A stretch of 21,044 nucleotides of DNA from Conidiobolus incongruus B7586. Lineage: Eukaryota; Entomophthoromycota; Entomophthoromycetes; Entomophthorales; Conidiobolaceae. The stretch lies in assembly GCA_000697335.1 (NCBI GenBank), contig JNEM01012286.1, forward strand, positions 1-21,044. The letters run 5' to 3'. This document shows, one piece after another, positions 1 to 11,580 of the stretch. The notes beneath the pieces were generated by a model. That model did not search any database. It was not told the DNA's origin and saw only the letters and a list, made by a program, of their open reading frames with translations. How positions within the stretch are numbered: the first letter of the stretch is position 1; each line of letters starts with the position of its first letter. The position numbers and the translations under genes were made by a program.

Positions 1-1980
1 TATAATAATATATATTATATTATAAATAAAAAATATATATTAATTATATAGTTTAATATCAATTTATTTAAATTAGAATTAATCAAGATATTAATAAAAA
101 TATTTATATTTTTAATTTCATAACTCATTTTTGCAAGTTAGTGTAATTTAGAAAATATAGTATAATTATTTTTTTGAATTTTTTAATGTCAAACTATAAT
201 TAGAATTTATAAAATATATTAATATAAACTAAGTTTGTATATATAAACTTATATATAAACTTTAAATAAATTGGTTATTTAATTAAAGCTACTATAAAAA
301 AATTTTAATAAATATTTTCAAATATATTTTTATAGATTATTAGAAATATATATTAATAATATAAGCTTAAAAATAAAATTAAAAAAGTAATATTAAGTTG
401 ATTTGAAACTATATTATTACCAATATATGCAATAAAGAACTTGGTAATATTTTATAAAAAGATGGATTATTAATATTAAATATTTGGTTATTTAGGCCAA
501 ATTTAAAAAAAACAAAAAGAATCAACAGTAAAAGTTACTTTGCATGAAAAATAGTGATAAAATAATATATCATTAATCTATATAAATTGTTTATTATTTT
601 TCATTTCTATAATATCTTAAATTATATTTAAGATAACTTAATAGTAATAGTTCCAATTAATTCTGAAAACAATTTTAAGCTAATGAAATATTAACGAATA
701 TCCATTTATATATTTAGTGATAACGGTATTGAAATATTAAATATATAATTGATAATTATGTAAAGTTGGCTTTGAATTAAAGACCAGCTAGTCTTTGAAT
801 GAGAGTTAATAAATAAAGCATATATTTCCCATATTTTTTCATCATATTAAAATTGATTGTGTGAGATATAAAAAACATTAATTGAATATTTCTAGCTTGT
901 TAGCTGAGGATTTAATTGAAAATTTGTGAATATTGAATTTATTTTATAATTTCATTCTTGATCAAATTATTGGTAGTAATTCAAAAAGTAAAATTGGACA
1001 TATTATCATTGATTCATTACTATTGGTGAAGTAAACTAATCAAGAATTTAATAGTAATATAAGACAGTATTGATACTATAAGAAGAAAATTTGATGGGCT
1101 TAGTACACTGCATTTTTTTAAAAAATATTTATAAAAAGGAATCTTAGCCTAAAAAAGGTAAATTATGAATTGGTTTGATTTTGGATCAATATTTCGAAAT
1201 ATAATAATATTTTAAAATGTGAAAAATAATTTCAAAATTTATATTTATTTGATTTGATAAAAGAGATTATATAGTTTTTGGGATAATCTTGAAAATATAA
1301 TATGATCCAATTGTTAAATCATTTAGTTTGAAAAATATATATTATTTAAATTACAGTCACATAAATAACAGATTTGATGTATCAAATATTAACAAGTATA
1401 ATAATCAATTATTTTATATCAAGGAATGTGATATACGATAATATAATGAATCAATTTGTTTCTACATCTGACAAGGATATTTATACAATTTATGTATAAT
1501 GATGAGACGATTATATTCTAAATTTAATGATATATATTTGATTGTATTATAGATATATTAAATTATAATTATATGAATTATATTTTTACATAATAAATTA
1601 TATTATGTGTATTTGATTAAAAAATTTTGGCTACGATATATTATGATTAAATTTTAAAACTGAAATTATATAATTGAATTTCTTTATTCATAATTAATTG
1701 ATATATATTTCAATTAAATTTTGAACCAATTTCTGAAACAAATTGAAAATAACACAGTTAGTAACAATCAAATAAATTGTTTCATTTTTGACTCCAATTC
1801 GTTTATGAAAATTTACCCAAAGATTTTATCAAATCAAAACACAAACCGAAAAAACTTGAATTTTTCAATAATCACATCATCCATATATCATACTAATGAG
1901 TAAAAAGATATAAAAAAATAATGGATCACCTATTAGAGAAAATTTTCTCTTATATAATAATTAATTAAAGAATACAAAAT
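1..1980. other. AT-rich region without a recognisable gene
   Basis: This stretch is almost entirely A and T, with stops dense in all frames. The longest open stretch (about 1721-1903) is short, low in complexity and resembles no family I know. A small hairpin-forming sequence lies near 775-800: AAAGAC and GTCTTT flank CAGCTA, overlapping two copies of CTTTGAAT. The last part, from about 1900, must hold the promoter and 5' UTR of the carrier gene that follows. I see no tRNA, rRNA or intact mobile element here. Eroded transposon remains are possible but cannot be named. Confidence 0.6.
1935..1950. promoter_or_regulatory. 16-bp perfect palindrome upstream of the TPC1 start
   Basis: AGAGAAAATTTTCTCT is its own reverse complement. 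It ends 30 bp before the proposed ATG of the carrier gene. It could be a binding site for a dimeric regulator or a hairpin in the 5' UTR. The palindrome is seen directly; any regulatory role is inference, and an AT-rich background makes chance palindromes more likely. Confidence 0.3.
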
Positions 1981-3245
1981 ATGAATTTTAATATTGAAAC
2001 TCAAAACGATACAGCGTTAAAGGAAGAACATAGAGTTAAAAATGTAAAAAGTAATAAAAATAGTGGTAGTAATTTAAAAACTGCTTTATGTGGAGGTCTG
2101 TCGGGAATGACATCGAGGTAATTTCAATCAATAATCAATTTATCAAAATATTCATTAGTTGGTTTAGACTCGTAAGTAGTCCTTTAGACGTTATTAAAAT
2201 TCGGCTGCAAATTCAGGAGCGCAACCAACTCGGAGGTATCACTCCAGAGTATAAATATAAAGGTCTTTACGGTACCTTTAAAACGATATTGAGAGAAGAA
2301 GGTATCAAGGTAGGCTGAAATTAATTGACAAATTGATTTAAATTAATATTGGGATCAGGGTTTCTGGAAAGGTAACTTAAGTGCCGAGTATTTATATATA
2401 ACATACGGTGCTATTCAATTTTTAACTTACAAACAAATTGACAGATATTTAAATACTCAAGTAAATATTATTTTATAATGATATATTGAATATATTGATT
2501 ATATTAAAAATAGAAATTATACAAATTTGATAATTTTTCCAAATCATTTATATGCGGCGCAGTATCGGGAGCTAGTGCAACTATCGCGACATATCCTTTT
2601 GATCTATTGAGAACCAGATTCGCTATTCAGGGCCATGAAGTTGTATGTGTCTGTTTATCATTATTTATTAATATATAATATTTATGGCAATTTTAGGTTT
2701 ATAAATCAGTATTGGGTGCCATCAAATCAATCAACCATCACGAAGGCATATCAGGTTTCTATAAGGGATTAGGACCAACGCTGCTACAAATCATTCCTTA
2801 TATGGGATTGATGTTTGGATGCTACAATTTGACAAAGTCTGCCCTTATCAAAATTCCCGTAAGTTATTCAAATCACAAATTATAGAATTATACTGACTCA
2901 ATGATATCCAAGTATACTTCAAAATTAGACGAATCCCTCCAAGACTCGATAGCTGGAGCGAGCAGTGGACTCGTATCCAAGCTTGGAGTGTATCCCTTTG
3001 ACCTCATCAAAAAAAGGCGTCAGGTTCAAAGTAGACTACTGTGGTCAAAATCCGTTATACACTACACTCACGAAGCTAAGCCGCTTTCTCTAGCCCAAAC
3101 CATTAACGTCATATACAAACTTGATGGTATCTTGGGCTTCTATAGGGGTATTGTGCCAGCCCTATTAAAATCAATTCCCACGAGTATGACAACTTTTCTG
3201 GTATTTGGATTTTGTCAGAGATGTTTTAATAAACAGGATGTTTAA
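1981..3245 (+). CDS. TPC1: Mitochondrial thiamine pyrophosphate carrier (SLC25 family), six exons
   Basis: The protein is an inner-membrane carrier that in this subfamily imports thiamine pyrophosphate into the mitochondrial matrix for TPP-dependent dehydrogenases. I read exons 1981-2117, 2168-2309, 2359-2460, 2514-2642, 2697-2858 and 2913-3245, giving 334 residues; yeast Tpc1 is 314. All introns are GT...AG and 49-54 nt long. The three carrier repeats each carry the PX[DE]XX[KR] signature: PLDVIK at residues 51-56, PFDLLR at 155-160 and PFDLIK at 252-257. The third continues as KKRRQVQ, which is typical of TPC1/SLC25A19, as is [13 protein letters not shown] in repeat two. The start is the first ATG in frame with exon 1, and the stop is TAA. 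The N-terminal 30 residues are polar and variable. The last acceptor is ambiguous: AG at 2885 would also stay in frame and add nine residues, but 2912 gives a 54-nt intron with a good TACTGAC branch site. Substrate assignment rests on family motifs, so another SLC25 nucleotide or cofactor carrier is a lesser alternative. Confidence 0.88.
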
Positions 3246-5724
3246 CAGAGTTTATATATTTAAAATTTCTAAATAACACAAAATTAAATAATTAAAAAAA
3301 TTACTATTATTGATTATATAATTCTCAATTATTTTTATAATTAAAAATTACAAAATATTTTTGATATCGATCATAGTATAATTACTAATCATTTTTTCGA
3401 TATTTGATTGTTAATTTTTCAAAATTTATTAAACATGATTTCACCAATCCCACAATTTTTTATTTTGAAAATACTCTATCGATCTTTATAAGTTTAAAAT
3501 CTGATATTTCGAATCAATTATGATTTCTTATTATCATTATACAATGACATTCCACTAGCTCTATTATTACTTAATTGTGATATCATAACAATCATTCTCA
3601 TGTTATATCATATTACAATGATGCTTCGAGTATTATCAAGTGCTTGTGAGTATTTGTCATTGGTATTATCTTTTATTCTAATATTAAGGTAATTATTTAA
3701 CTTATAAGAAAGATGCTATATGATGGTCGTAATTTGCGTTTGAACAACTATTGAGGAAGCGCCCGCCAGTGCTTTTTTAACTCTTTAGTGCAGTATGTAA
3801 ACAACTTTTATCTGATTCTTTTTTGTATATTTTATTTTATTTTTTTAATTAGTGAATATTAACTTGATGATTTTAGGTAATAGAATATATAATTTAGTTC
3901 AAGTATTCTAATTTAATATTATATTCATCAACATGAATTAATAATTATTACAATTTTTCATTAAATATTATATGTTTTGTCTTTGAATTTATTATTAATA
4001 TATTTTTATTTCTCACCAACTAATTATTATTACAAATACTGGTTAAAAAACCAGATTTTTTATATTTTTCCTTAAGACGATTTAAAATAAATTGAATTTA
4101 TAAAATGCAATCTATTTTAGTTAATAAATAATTTTTTGAGTTAAATATAATATGAACATTTTGATAAAATTTATTCAAACTTAATTGACAATATATTTCT
4201 CATATGCTAGTTTTATGATATTTCCCTACTGTCTGCTGTAAATCCCAAGCTGATAAACTTAATATTTTGACTCTTGTTGTCACAATTTGGACTGACTTTG
4301 ACTTTTACTGGTGTTTATAGTATAATGATTAATAAAAAAGAAAAGATTTCACTATATGTTTTGCTTTGTATATATCATTGGTTTCTTAAGTGTCTGTATA
4401 TTTGATAAGCGAAACATCATTCAGATAAGAATATATGGGTTATAATGATTTTGTCAGTAATCATGTAAGAGAGTTTTGAATAAAAACATAGAAGCTATTT
4501 TGAGAATAGGATTAGTTTAATATAAACAGTTGAATGCTAAGTTAATTGAATGAGTGTCAAAAATGATAATAATGTCACTTTTGATTTAAAGTAATTGACT
4601 GATTCATTTGTTACAATGAATAAATTGATTATATAAAAGGACTTAATTATATTTGTGTTAAAAATATTCAATTAACAGATCAATTATTATTAATTATATA
4701 CATTATATTCAGTTCAAAATAAGATATCCAATTTAAATAAACTTGAATATATATTACATAAGTGAAAATATCTCATTTATTGCTTTGCTATAAAGCATAC
4801 TATTGAAATTTAGTTGAACATACTAGTTAATACACACTTTAAATCAAGGAATCATTTGGTTTTTTATTTAACAGGTTAATATATGAATGGTTTATTTGTA
4901 GTTTTATAATGAAATTGATATTGATATTAACAGACAATTCAATAATTATAAATTTAATAAATTTATTATTAGAATCGAGTAATATATCTCTATATAAATT
5001 AAATAATGTTAAATTTAAAGTATAGTTATATAGATTCTTATTGGTTATTTATCCTATTAATATCTTTAAGTTTTTGTAATTGATTTAAACGAAAAACTTA
5101 TACTTTGAGTAATTATAAGTAAGGTATATGATATTCAAAATTAGTTAATATAATTTAGATACTGCTAACTATCACTTAAATTAAAAAAGTTGTGTTAAAT
5201 TTGGTGATTTCAATTGCCCTAAATGATATCATAGTTATTCATTTTAAATATTTACGATTTTCTAAAAATAATACTACAATCTTATTTTCGCTGCAACAAA
5301 AGTAATATTAAATATGTATGAATATTTATGATTGATAGTTATAATTTATAAATTTGATAGAGAGTAAAATTTGATAGGAGATTAATGTAATGGCATTTTT
5401 TTATTTGGTAAACATTTTAATGATTGAATTAGGTTTAAAAATTTTTAATAGATATAAATATACATATATTGTATTTTGAATATAATGTATATATACTGAA
5501 ACATTAAAGTATAAACCATATAATAATACAGCATTTTTTAATACTCCAAAACAAAAATAAATTGACTATTCAAACAATTCTATTAATCTATCAAAATCGG
5601 ATAAAATTTATTTCCACATCACTAAATTAAAAATTCCCTCAAAAAATCCTTGTGTTTAAATTATTACATTCATCTTTTTAGTTATTTTGAATATCATAAT
5701 CAATTCCCAAAAATATAATTGAGT
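3246..5724. other. AT-rich intergenic region between TPC1 and PEP12
   Basis: This spacer of about 2.5 kb shows no reading frame or RNA family that I can name. It is AT-rich throughout, apart from a short GC-richer patch at 3709-3780 (listed separately) and a mildly mixed stretch near 4225-4320. The first part should hold the TPC1 3' end, and the last few hundred bases the PEP12 promoter. I looked for tRNA B-box sequences and paired C/D snoRNA boxes and found only partial matches that I do not call. Confidence 0.6.
3709..3778 (+). other. Short GC-richer patch ending in a T6 run, possible small RNA
   Basis: In an otherwise AT-rich spacer, about 70 bases contain GAAGCGCCCGCCAGTGC followed immediately by TTTTTT (3773-3778), which is a plausible RNA polymerase III terminator on the plus strand. 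TATGATGG near 3719 is close to a snoRNA C box but does not match it. No tRNA A or B box is visible. The composition and T run are seen directly; an RNA gene is speculation. Confidence 0.2.
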
Positions 5725-6855
5725 ATGAGTTTTAACGATTTAGAACAAGGATTTGGAAGTGGTCCCTATAATAATTCGAGATCTAATACACCTATAACAG
5801 ATGGTAAAATTCATTCTCCGTCTTTTGAATTAATATTAATTCCCTCTAGAGAGTCAGAGACTACCCAAAGAAATTACCAAACTAATTTACCGAATTACAA
5901 CCAATGTGAATACGATGCAGAGATTGGTAACGCATTTGGGTACTCCTAAAGATAATCAGAATATCAGAAACCAACTGTAAGTCAGGGTTATTAACAATGC
6001 ATACATTTTATTAACTAATTAATAGTCACGATTTGACCGAACGCACCCGGCTTGTAGTGAAGGAAACCACACACCAAATTAAAATGTTGACAGTAGAAGT
6101 GGATAATTTATCACCTACTCAACTCGTAACTCGCCTTTAATTTTATTTGATATTTGTATTAATTTCAATTTAGAGACAACGTAAGTTAGAACAACAAAAA
6201 CTCTCCAAAGATTTCAGTAAAGCTTTAGAACAGTTTCAACATGTTCAAAGAGTTTCTGCCGAAAAGAGTAGGGAAGTTGTCGATATTTTACATAACAGAC
6301 AACAACAAGATTTACAGTACGTATTATAATATTTATTCGTTGTAATGAATGTTAACTTAGTTTTTTAGCAATGCTGAAAATACCGAAGATTGGGATACCT
6401 CAACAGTTTGGATGGAAGGCAACAAAAGGTATTAAATTCTTAATTTTATAATAGTTACTTTCTAATATTTCTAATAGAGCTCAACTTGAACAACTCGACA
6501 ACGATATTCAATTCAACGAGTCTCTAATACAAGAACGAGAACGCGAAATCCGAGAGATCGAGAGTGGAATAACAGAATTGAATGAAATTTTCAGAGATTT
6601 GGGTACATTTGTGAATGAGCAGCAGCATTTGCTAGGTAATTTTATTCTTTAGTTTTATCATTATTATTATTATTGATTTTTTATATAGATAATATTGAAA
6701 CCAACGTGTCAAATATTGCAACGAATACAGGAAGTGCAACGAACGAGTTGAGACAAGCTAACGATTACCAAAAGAGAGCTAGAAATTCCCTTTGTTTTAT
6801 ATTTGTTATTTTAGCTGTCATCGTTGTAGTATTTGTTTTGATATTATTTGGTTAA
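5725..6855 (+). CDS. PEP12: Endosomal Qa-SNARE (syntaxin), Pep12/syntaxin-7 type, seven exons
   Basis: This is a tail-anchored t-SNARE that in yeast drives fusion of Golgi-derived vesicles with the late endosome or prevacuolar compartment. Exons are 5725-5803, 5850-5976, 6026-6125, 6174-6316, 6369-6428, 6478-6635 and 6689-6855; the six introns are 46-53 nt with GT...AG ends. The product is 277 residues (yeast Pep12: 288). It opens with MSFNDLEQG, a typical Pep12 start. An Habc-like helical region at about 28-130 contains LVTHLGTPKDNQ and HDLTERTR, both characteristic of Pep12. The SNARE motif covers about 185-245 and includes ITELNEIFRDLGTFVNEQ, with the zero-layer glutamine at Q218. Residues 257-276 form a single C-terminal membrane anchor. 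Reading straight through exon 1 hits a stop at 5947, so splicing at 5804/5849 is needed and restores the conserved helix. The exact exon 4/5 join is the least certain boundary. The gene converges with MED14, about 640 bp away. The stop is TAA. Confidence 0.9.
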
Positions 6856-7493
6856 TTTATTACCTTTGATTTTTTTTATTCTCAAAATTAATTCATTTTA
6901 TTTTGTTTATTAATAATGGTTTTTAATCTAATAAATAAGATTTAATATTCTTTTAATAATTTTTATTTTTTCAATATTTATTATGACATGTATGGTTTTT
7001 ATTATTAAATGTAGATTAATATGTTAAATCTAAATTAAACTTCAACAATAGATTAAAAATCTTTAATTTTATATTATAATTGTGAAATATATTCTACATT
7101 ATTAACAACGAAATAAAAAATGTCTATACATTATATTTCAATTTGAGAAGAATTTAATACGGTATAAATGATTATTAGCAATCAAATTCGCCAATAACAC
7201 TATAGTTCAATATGAATTGAAAAATATTGATATTTATATAACTCAATATTAATAAAATATGAATATGACAAGATAACAAATAATTCTAAATAACCTTGAT
7301 GATGTGGTAAATCAATATAATCGATTCATTTTTATTAGTTGATATGTATTATTAAATGTTAATTTATATGCGTTTGATTTCGCAATAAAAAGAGTTTTTA
7401 CAAAGTAATTATTGTTTCCTTGATGTGACTGTTTTGAATGGTATTGAATAAGATGATGCGACTGATAAACGCCTTGGTGTTAATAATCAGTAT
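6856..7493. other. Spacer between convergent PEP12 and MED14 genes
   Basis: AT-rich sequence between two stop codons. It must contain both 3' UTRs and the poly(A) signals; several AATAAA-like strings are present on both strands, but this composition makes them uninformative. No gene or repeat element is seen. Confidence 0.6.
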
Positions 7494-10400
7494 TTAGAAG
7501 TATTCGGTTGCGTTGGCATTTTCGGTATTGGAGGGATTAAAGTTGTTGAGAAAGGTTTGAATCTTGCCGCTGAGTGGAGCGTCTTTAAAGGCCTGATCGT
7601 TACGAAGATTGTCAAATTGTTCTGAGATATCTTTGGGAGTATTAGGATCGTCGGTGTTCACAGTGATCTCCTTTGAGAAGGAATTGTAACTGATTGGAAG
7701 TGGTACATCGAGATTGTTGAAGTGAAGATTGAACAGAAGGTTGAGTGTTCCAGCTTCATTGTTGTAATCAACCACTTTGGCTGCAAAGTTATTGGATGGG
7801 GAAATGAGTTGGAGAGAAATAACGTTATTGGACTGTGGGTTGCTGATCTCGAAGCAAGCGATCACCATCTTTAGGAGAGAGGCTGGTAGTACGAGTAGCA
7901 TGACCATACCCTTAGACACAAGCATAGCATTATACTTGTTAGAGTTGAGCTGTCTTTCAATATTTATTTTTAATTGTTGCAATTCAGCAGAACTGAATTG
8001 GTTTGTTTTGGGTTTCAAATCGATGTTCCAATTACACAACTTCTCAAGTTTTAATGTCACAATAAATTCTTGAGTTTGAAACCTAGCGGTATAATGTGGC
8101 CACTCGACTCCTGGAGTGATTTTAGGTTCTTCCCTTTGGTCCCATACAAGAAGGAAGCGAAGTAAATTAATATTACAGAAGAACCAGTCCACTGCAAGCA
8201 ATAAATAGAAAGTGTTCTCAGGGTTTGTCTTGATCACTCCAGACTCACTCACAGAGACGGAGTTTGAAGAGCTTTCAGGAATTAGTTGATCGATTAAACC
8301 GGGAATATGCTGAACCAAATCACGAGAGAGTTGATTGGTATCGGGTGCCAAATGCTGATTAACAATCCAGGATGATTTTGCCTCGGGTGCAATGGTTTTG
8401 GGCTTCCATGGTGCAGGAGTTGTGACCTTTGAATTGGAAGAATCGTCATCAATGGTCTTATTGACATAAGCAAAAGCAACTCTGTCGTCTTTGAGAAGGA
8501 TCAAGTCGAAAGAGAAGTTCGAAGTGTAAAAAACTCTGAATTGATTCTCGGATCGAGGAATAACACTACATTTCCTTTTACCATCTAATTCATGACGATC
8601 GATTCCATTAACAAGCTGAAAAGTATCCCGAATGATAAGAACTAAACCTCTTAGTGATTTGGTACGATTTAAATAGTTGTCAAGAAAGGGTTGAGTTAGG
8701 ACAAATGGATTTCTGTTATTGCTGGAGGTAGTTGGAAAATCTAAATGGTACCGTCCACGAGTATTCGATTTAGATTCTGGTTTCCATGTGATTCCAATAT
8801 GGTGTTTGCCATCATACAGTAGAACTAGACTGTTGCAAGAATACAAATTAATTTCAATATTGGCATTGGTATACCACTTGAGATAATAAATTTGATGAGT
8901 TAAACTTGCAACATGAGTGAATATATTCCAATCGGCAACGAAAGAGTTCCAACAGTCATTTAAATCAAAATATGTGAAAGTGAGAAAAGTACCAGAAACA
9001 TCAATTGACCAATGGCTTGGAAGCGACATTGATGTATTACTTGTGGGATTTGTAGCGTGCGGAAATTCTGAATGATTGAGCTGAATTTTGAAAGATACGG
9101 ATTTGCGATCGGAAGAATCTTGAACCACAGAAATTGGTCCAACCCATCCAGGGACTGGAGAAGGAAGATCATGAGAATGATAAGGAGTAAATTCAAACAT
9201 AGCTTCATTAGCTGAGTTATTAAGCATTGGTAAAAAGCTTTTGATCTGAGTATCTTGTCCAGGGAATAATGTGGGAAGGCCTTCAGCAAGAAGGGGTTCA
9301 ATTTTAAGAAAAGCAGCAAGATCTAGACCTAATTGAGAAATGGATTTGAGACGTTGAATATTCCAAAGATCTTGTTTGTTTGGTGTTGGAACTTGATAAA
9401 AATTAGGTTTAATATCATCATCCATTATGGTATCAGTTTCCAAATGATTGATAAGTATTTCTCTGGAGCAAGATATCGTCTTCTTTTGAGTTGAGGGATT
9501 CAATTCAATTATGACAATCCAACAATGAATGGAATGATCACTCGCAGTAAATACTAGATGGTACTGTGAATGTGAAGAGAATTGAAGGAATAATGCTCTC
9601 TTCGCTGGATTTCCAAATATACTATTTTCGCCAGGCTTGAAGGGAATTGGATTGACAGGTAATAAGTCGCAGAAAGTTGAAATGGATTTAATATCTTCCA
9701 GTATCATGAAGAATCGTAATTCCATCATTAAGTTGGAAGAATTTTCAGGATTTTCATTCAATTTTTTGGCCATTTCAGAAACTACTGATTGTCGTTCCGC
9801 ATCATGAACTAGAGTAAGATTCACTTTTCCAGACCTTGGATCAACTGTTAGCTTGGCTGATCTTTGGTATCCGTATGCAACGCTCAAGTATGGGACTTGG
9901 TCTTCAGAATTATGTAGTTGAACTTGATCAGGTGAAAAGTTAGCATAACCGCGATTCGCTTTAAGGATGATATCCCTGTAGGTATATAAAATCAAAACGG
10001 AATGTGCTCTAACTACCTCTAACAGGATCTTTTCAAAGTCGAGACAAGATGGATCCACTTTGAACATTTCTGAAATGGATTTCGAAAAGAAAGGATTCAC
10101 CGAAATGAGTTTTCCGTGCTTCCACTCTGTGATAGGTGGGTCGACCTTAGATTGTAATGAGATAGTAAAGGAATGTTGTTCTGAGTTCCCCAGATTGGAG
10201 TAACTGTCCTTAAAGTTGGGAGATCCCTTGGCAGTCCAGTAGTTCACTGTAAGACTGGTAGCTGTTGGATTTAAAGAAATTTGAAGTTGCCCGGCCCACG
10301 CCATCTGTAGAAGAGAGATAGCCTGAATGTTCAAAGTTTCCAACATAAGGATACCACAAAAATTATGGAGGAATTTATGTAGAGTTGCGATATCACTCTT

Positions 10401-11580
10401 TTTGGCTTTCTTGTCAACTTCTGTGGGAGGTTCTGGTACTGGGACACCAGGAGGATATTGCTTAAGATGAGGAGGCAAAAGCTGCTGTTGAGCTGTATAT
10501 TCCAATTGTGATTGCTGGCCAGGTGTCAAAATGGAACGAGAATCTTCTTTCAAATGATTTTGATTTACTAAAATTCTGACAGTGATCAGATGCCAGGGTA
10601 AACTTGTATCAAGGCCTCTTAAAGTTAGCACAATTTCATATTCATTTTTTACAGTAAAAATTAATTTGGCATCTTCGACATGTTTTGTATGTGTTAACCA
10701 ATTTGGAATATCTTCAATACTAATTAGCTTTAATAAAACGAAATCATTCACCATATTTAAAGTATTGCGTATTTCATCTTCTGATAAAGGTTCAGAGCTA
10801 ACAAATTGATTTTTTATTATTTTAGGTAATCCTGTAAAACTACCCGTTGTTAATACGTCTATGGCATTCTTAACATCGTAATTTCGAACTCTGTAAGGAA
10901 TGTAAAATAAATATTATTATCGAAAGAACAATTGATTAATTAAATACCTTAAATTAGGCAATGTTTGATAAAAATTATACAATTCATTAACTGACGAATT
11001 AAATAGTTGATTTTGAGTATTTAAAAATCCAATAATATTCTGAGTGAACAAGCTTCAGTATCTAAAATCATATAATATAAATTTCAAATTTACCTGACAT
11101 TTCTGAATGGAACTCGCTTTAGCAGCCCACTTGACAAGTACTAATACTTTAGCAAGCTTATCCCTATAATTTTGGACATAATTTAAAAGGGTTTCCTTCT
11201 TTGCGTTGCCTGTCTGCGATTCCAAGCTAAAAAATTAAATTAAATTTATCATTTCAAGGCTTGAAAATAAAAAACTTAACATACACGTCAACCATCATAT
11301 TCAATTCATTATTAGCTTGATATATAAAATTTTGTACGAGTTGTCTTAAGGGCACAGTATTAAAAGTATCCGTAGGTAATGTTAAAAATGAAGGGGATGA
11401 AGCTTCACCTCCTTCGGAATTAGAATTATCGGGTATAGCATCGGGTGTAGGTTCTCTATCTTCAAATGATATTTTGGAGTTTAATCCGTTCGTTGAGATT
11501 TCTTGTTTTATGGTGGGGTCTCTACCATTATTGGTATTGTTTGGATAATTGGGAATTTCTAGAGCAGATTGATTGGTCAT
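7494..11580 (-). CDS. MED14: Mediator of RNA polymerase II transcription subunit 14 (Rgr1), four exons
   Basis: Med14 is the architectural backbone that joins the head, middle and tail modules of the Mediator coactivator in the nucleus. On the minus strand I read exons 11580-11285, 11226-11094, 11039-10948 and 10890-7494, giving 1305 residues; yeast Rgr1 is 1082 and human MED14 is 1454. Introns are 58, 54 and 57 nt with GT...AG ends. The first 75 residues are polar and probably disordered. The conserved Med14 N-terminal domain begins with VPLRQLVQNFIYQANNEL at residue 76. It continues through exon 2 (KVLVLVKWAAKAS, then KCQ) and exon 3 (NELYNFYQTLPNLR), and runs into exon 4 (VRNYDVKNAIDVLTTGSF). 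This block matches the family well. The remaining roughly 1000 residues are a long uninterrupted frame, weakly conserved as is usual for the Med14 C-terminal region. The start is the first ATG of the frame holding the conserved block. The gene is divergent from YJU2. Stop is TAA. Short frames on either strand inside exon 4 are shadows. Confidence 0.88.

Noticed and set aside
1721-1903. 60-codon plus-strand frame upstream of TPC1
   Set aside because: It is short and starts with a non-ATG codon (TTG). Its composition is Asn/Ile/Ser-rich, typical of AT-rich noncoding DNA, and it resembles no family.
1900-2360. TPP riboswitch near the thiamine pyrophosphate carrier
   Set aside because: I looked for the conserved CTGAGA and ACC-TGATC-type core in the 5' region and first introns and did not find it.
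4540-4625. Possible C/D box snoRNA (ATGATAA ... CTGA)
   Set aside because: The C box is imperfect and no terminal stem or guide element could be recognised; such strings are common in this AT-rich sequence.
7777-9319. Frames of 60-120 codons on both strands within MED14
   Set aside because: They overlap the long MED14 exon in other frames and have no coding features of their own.
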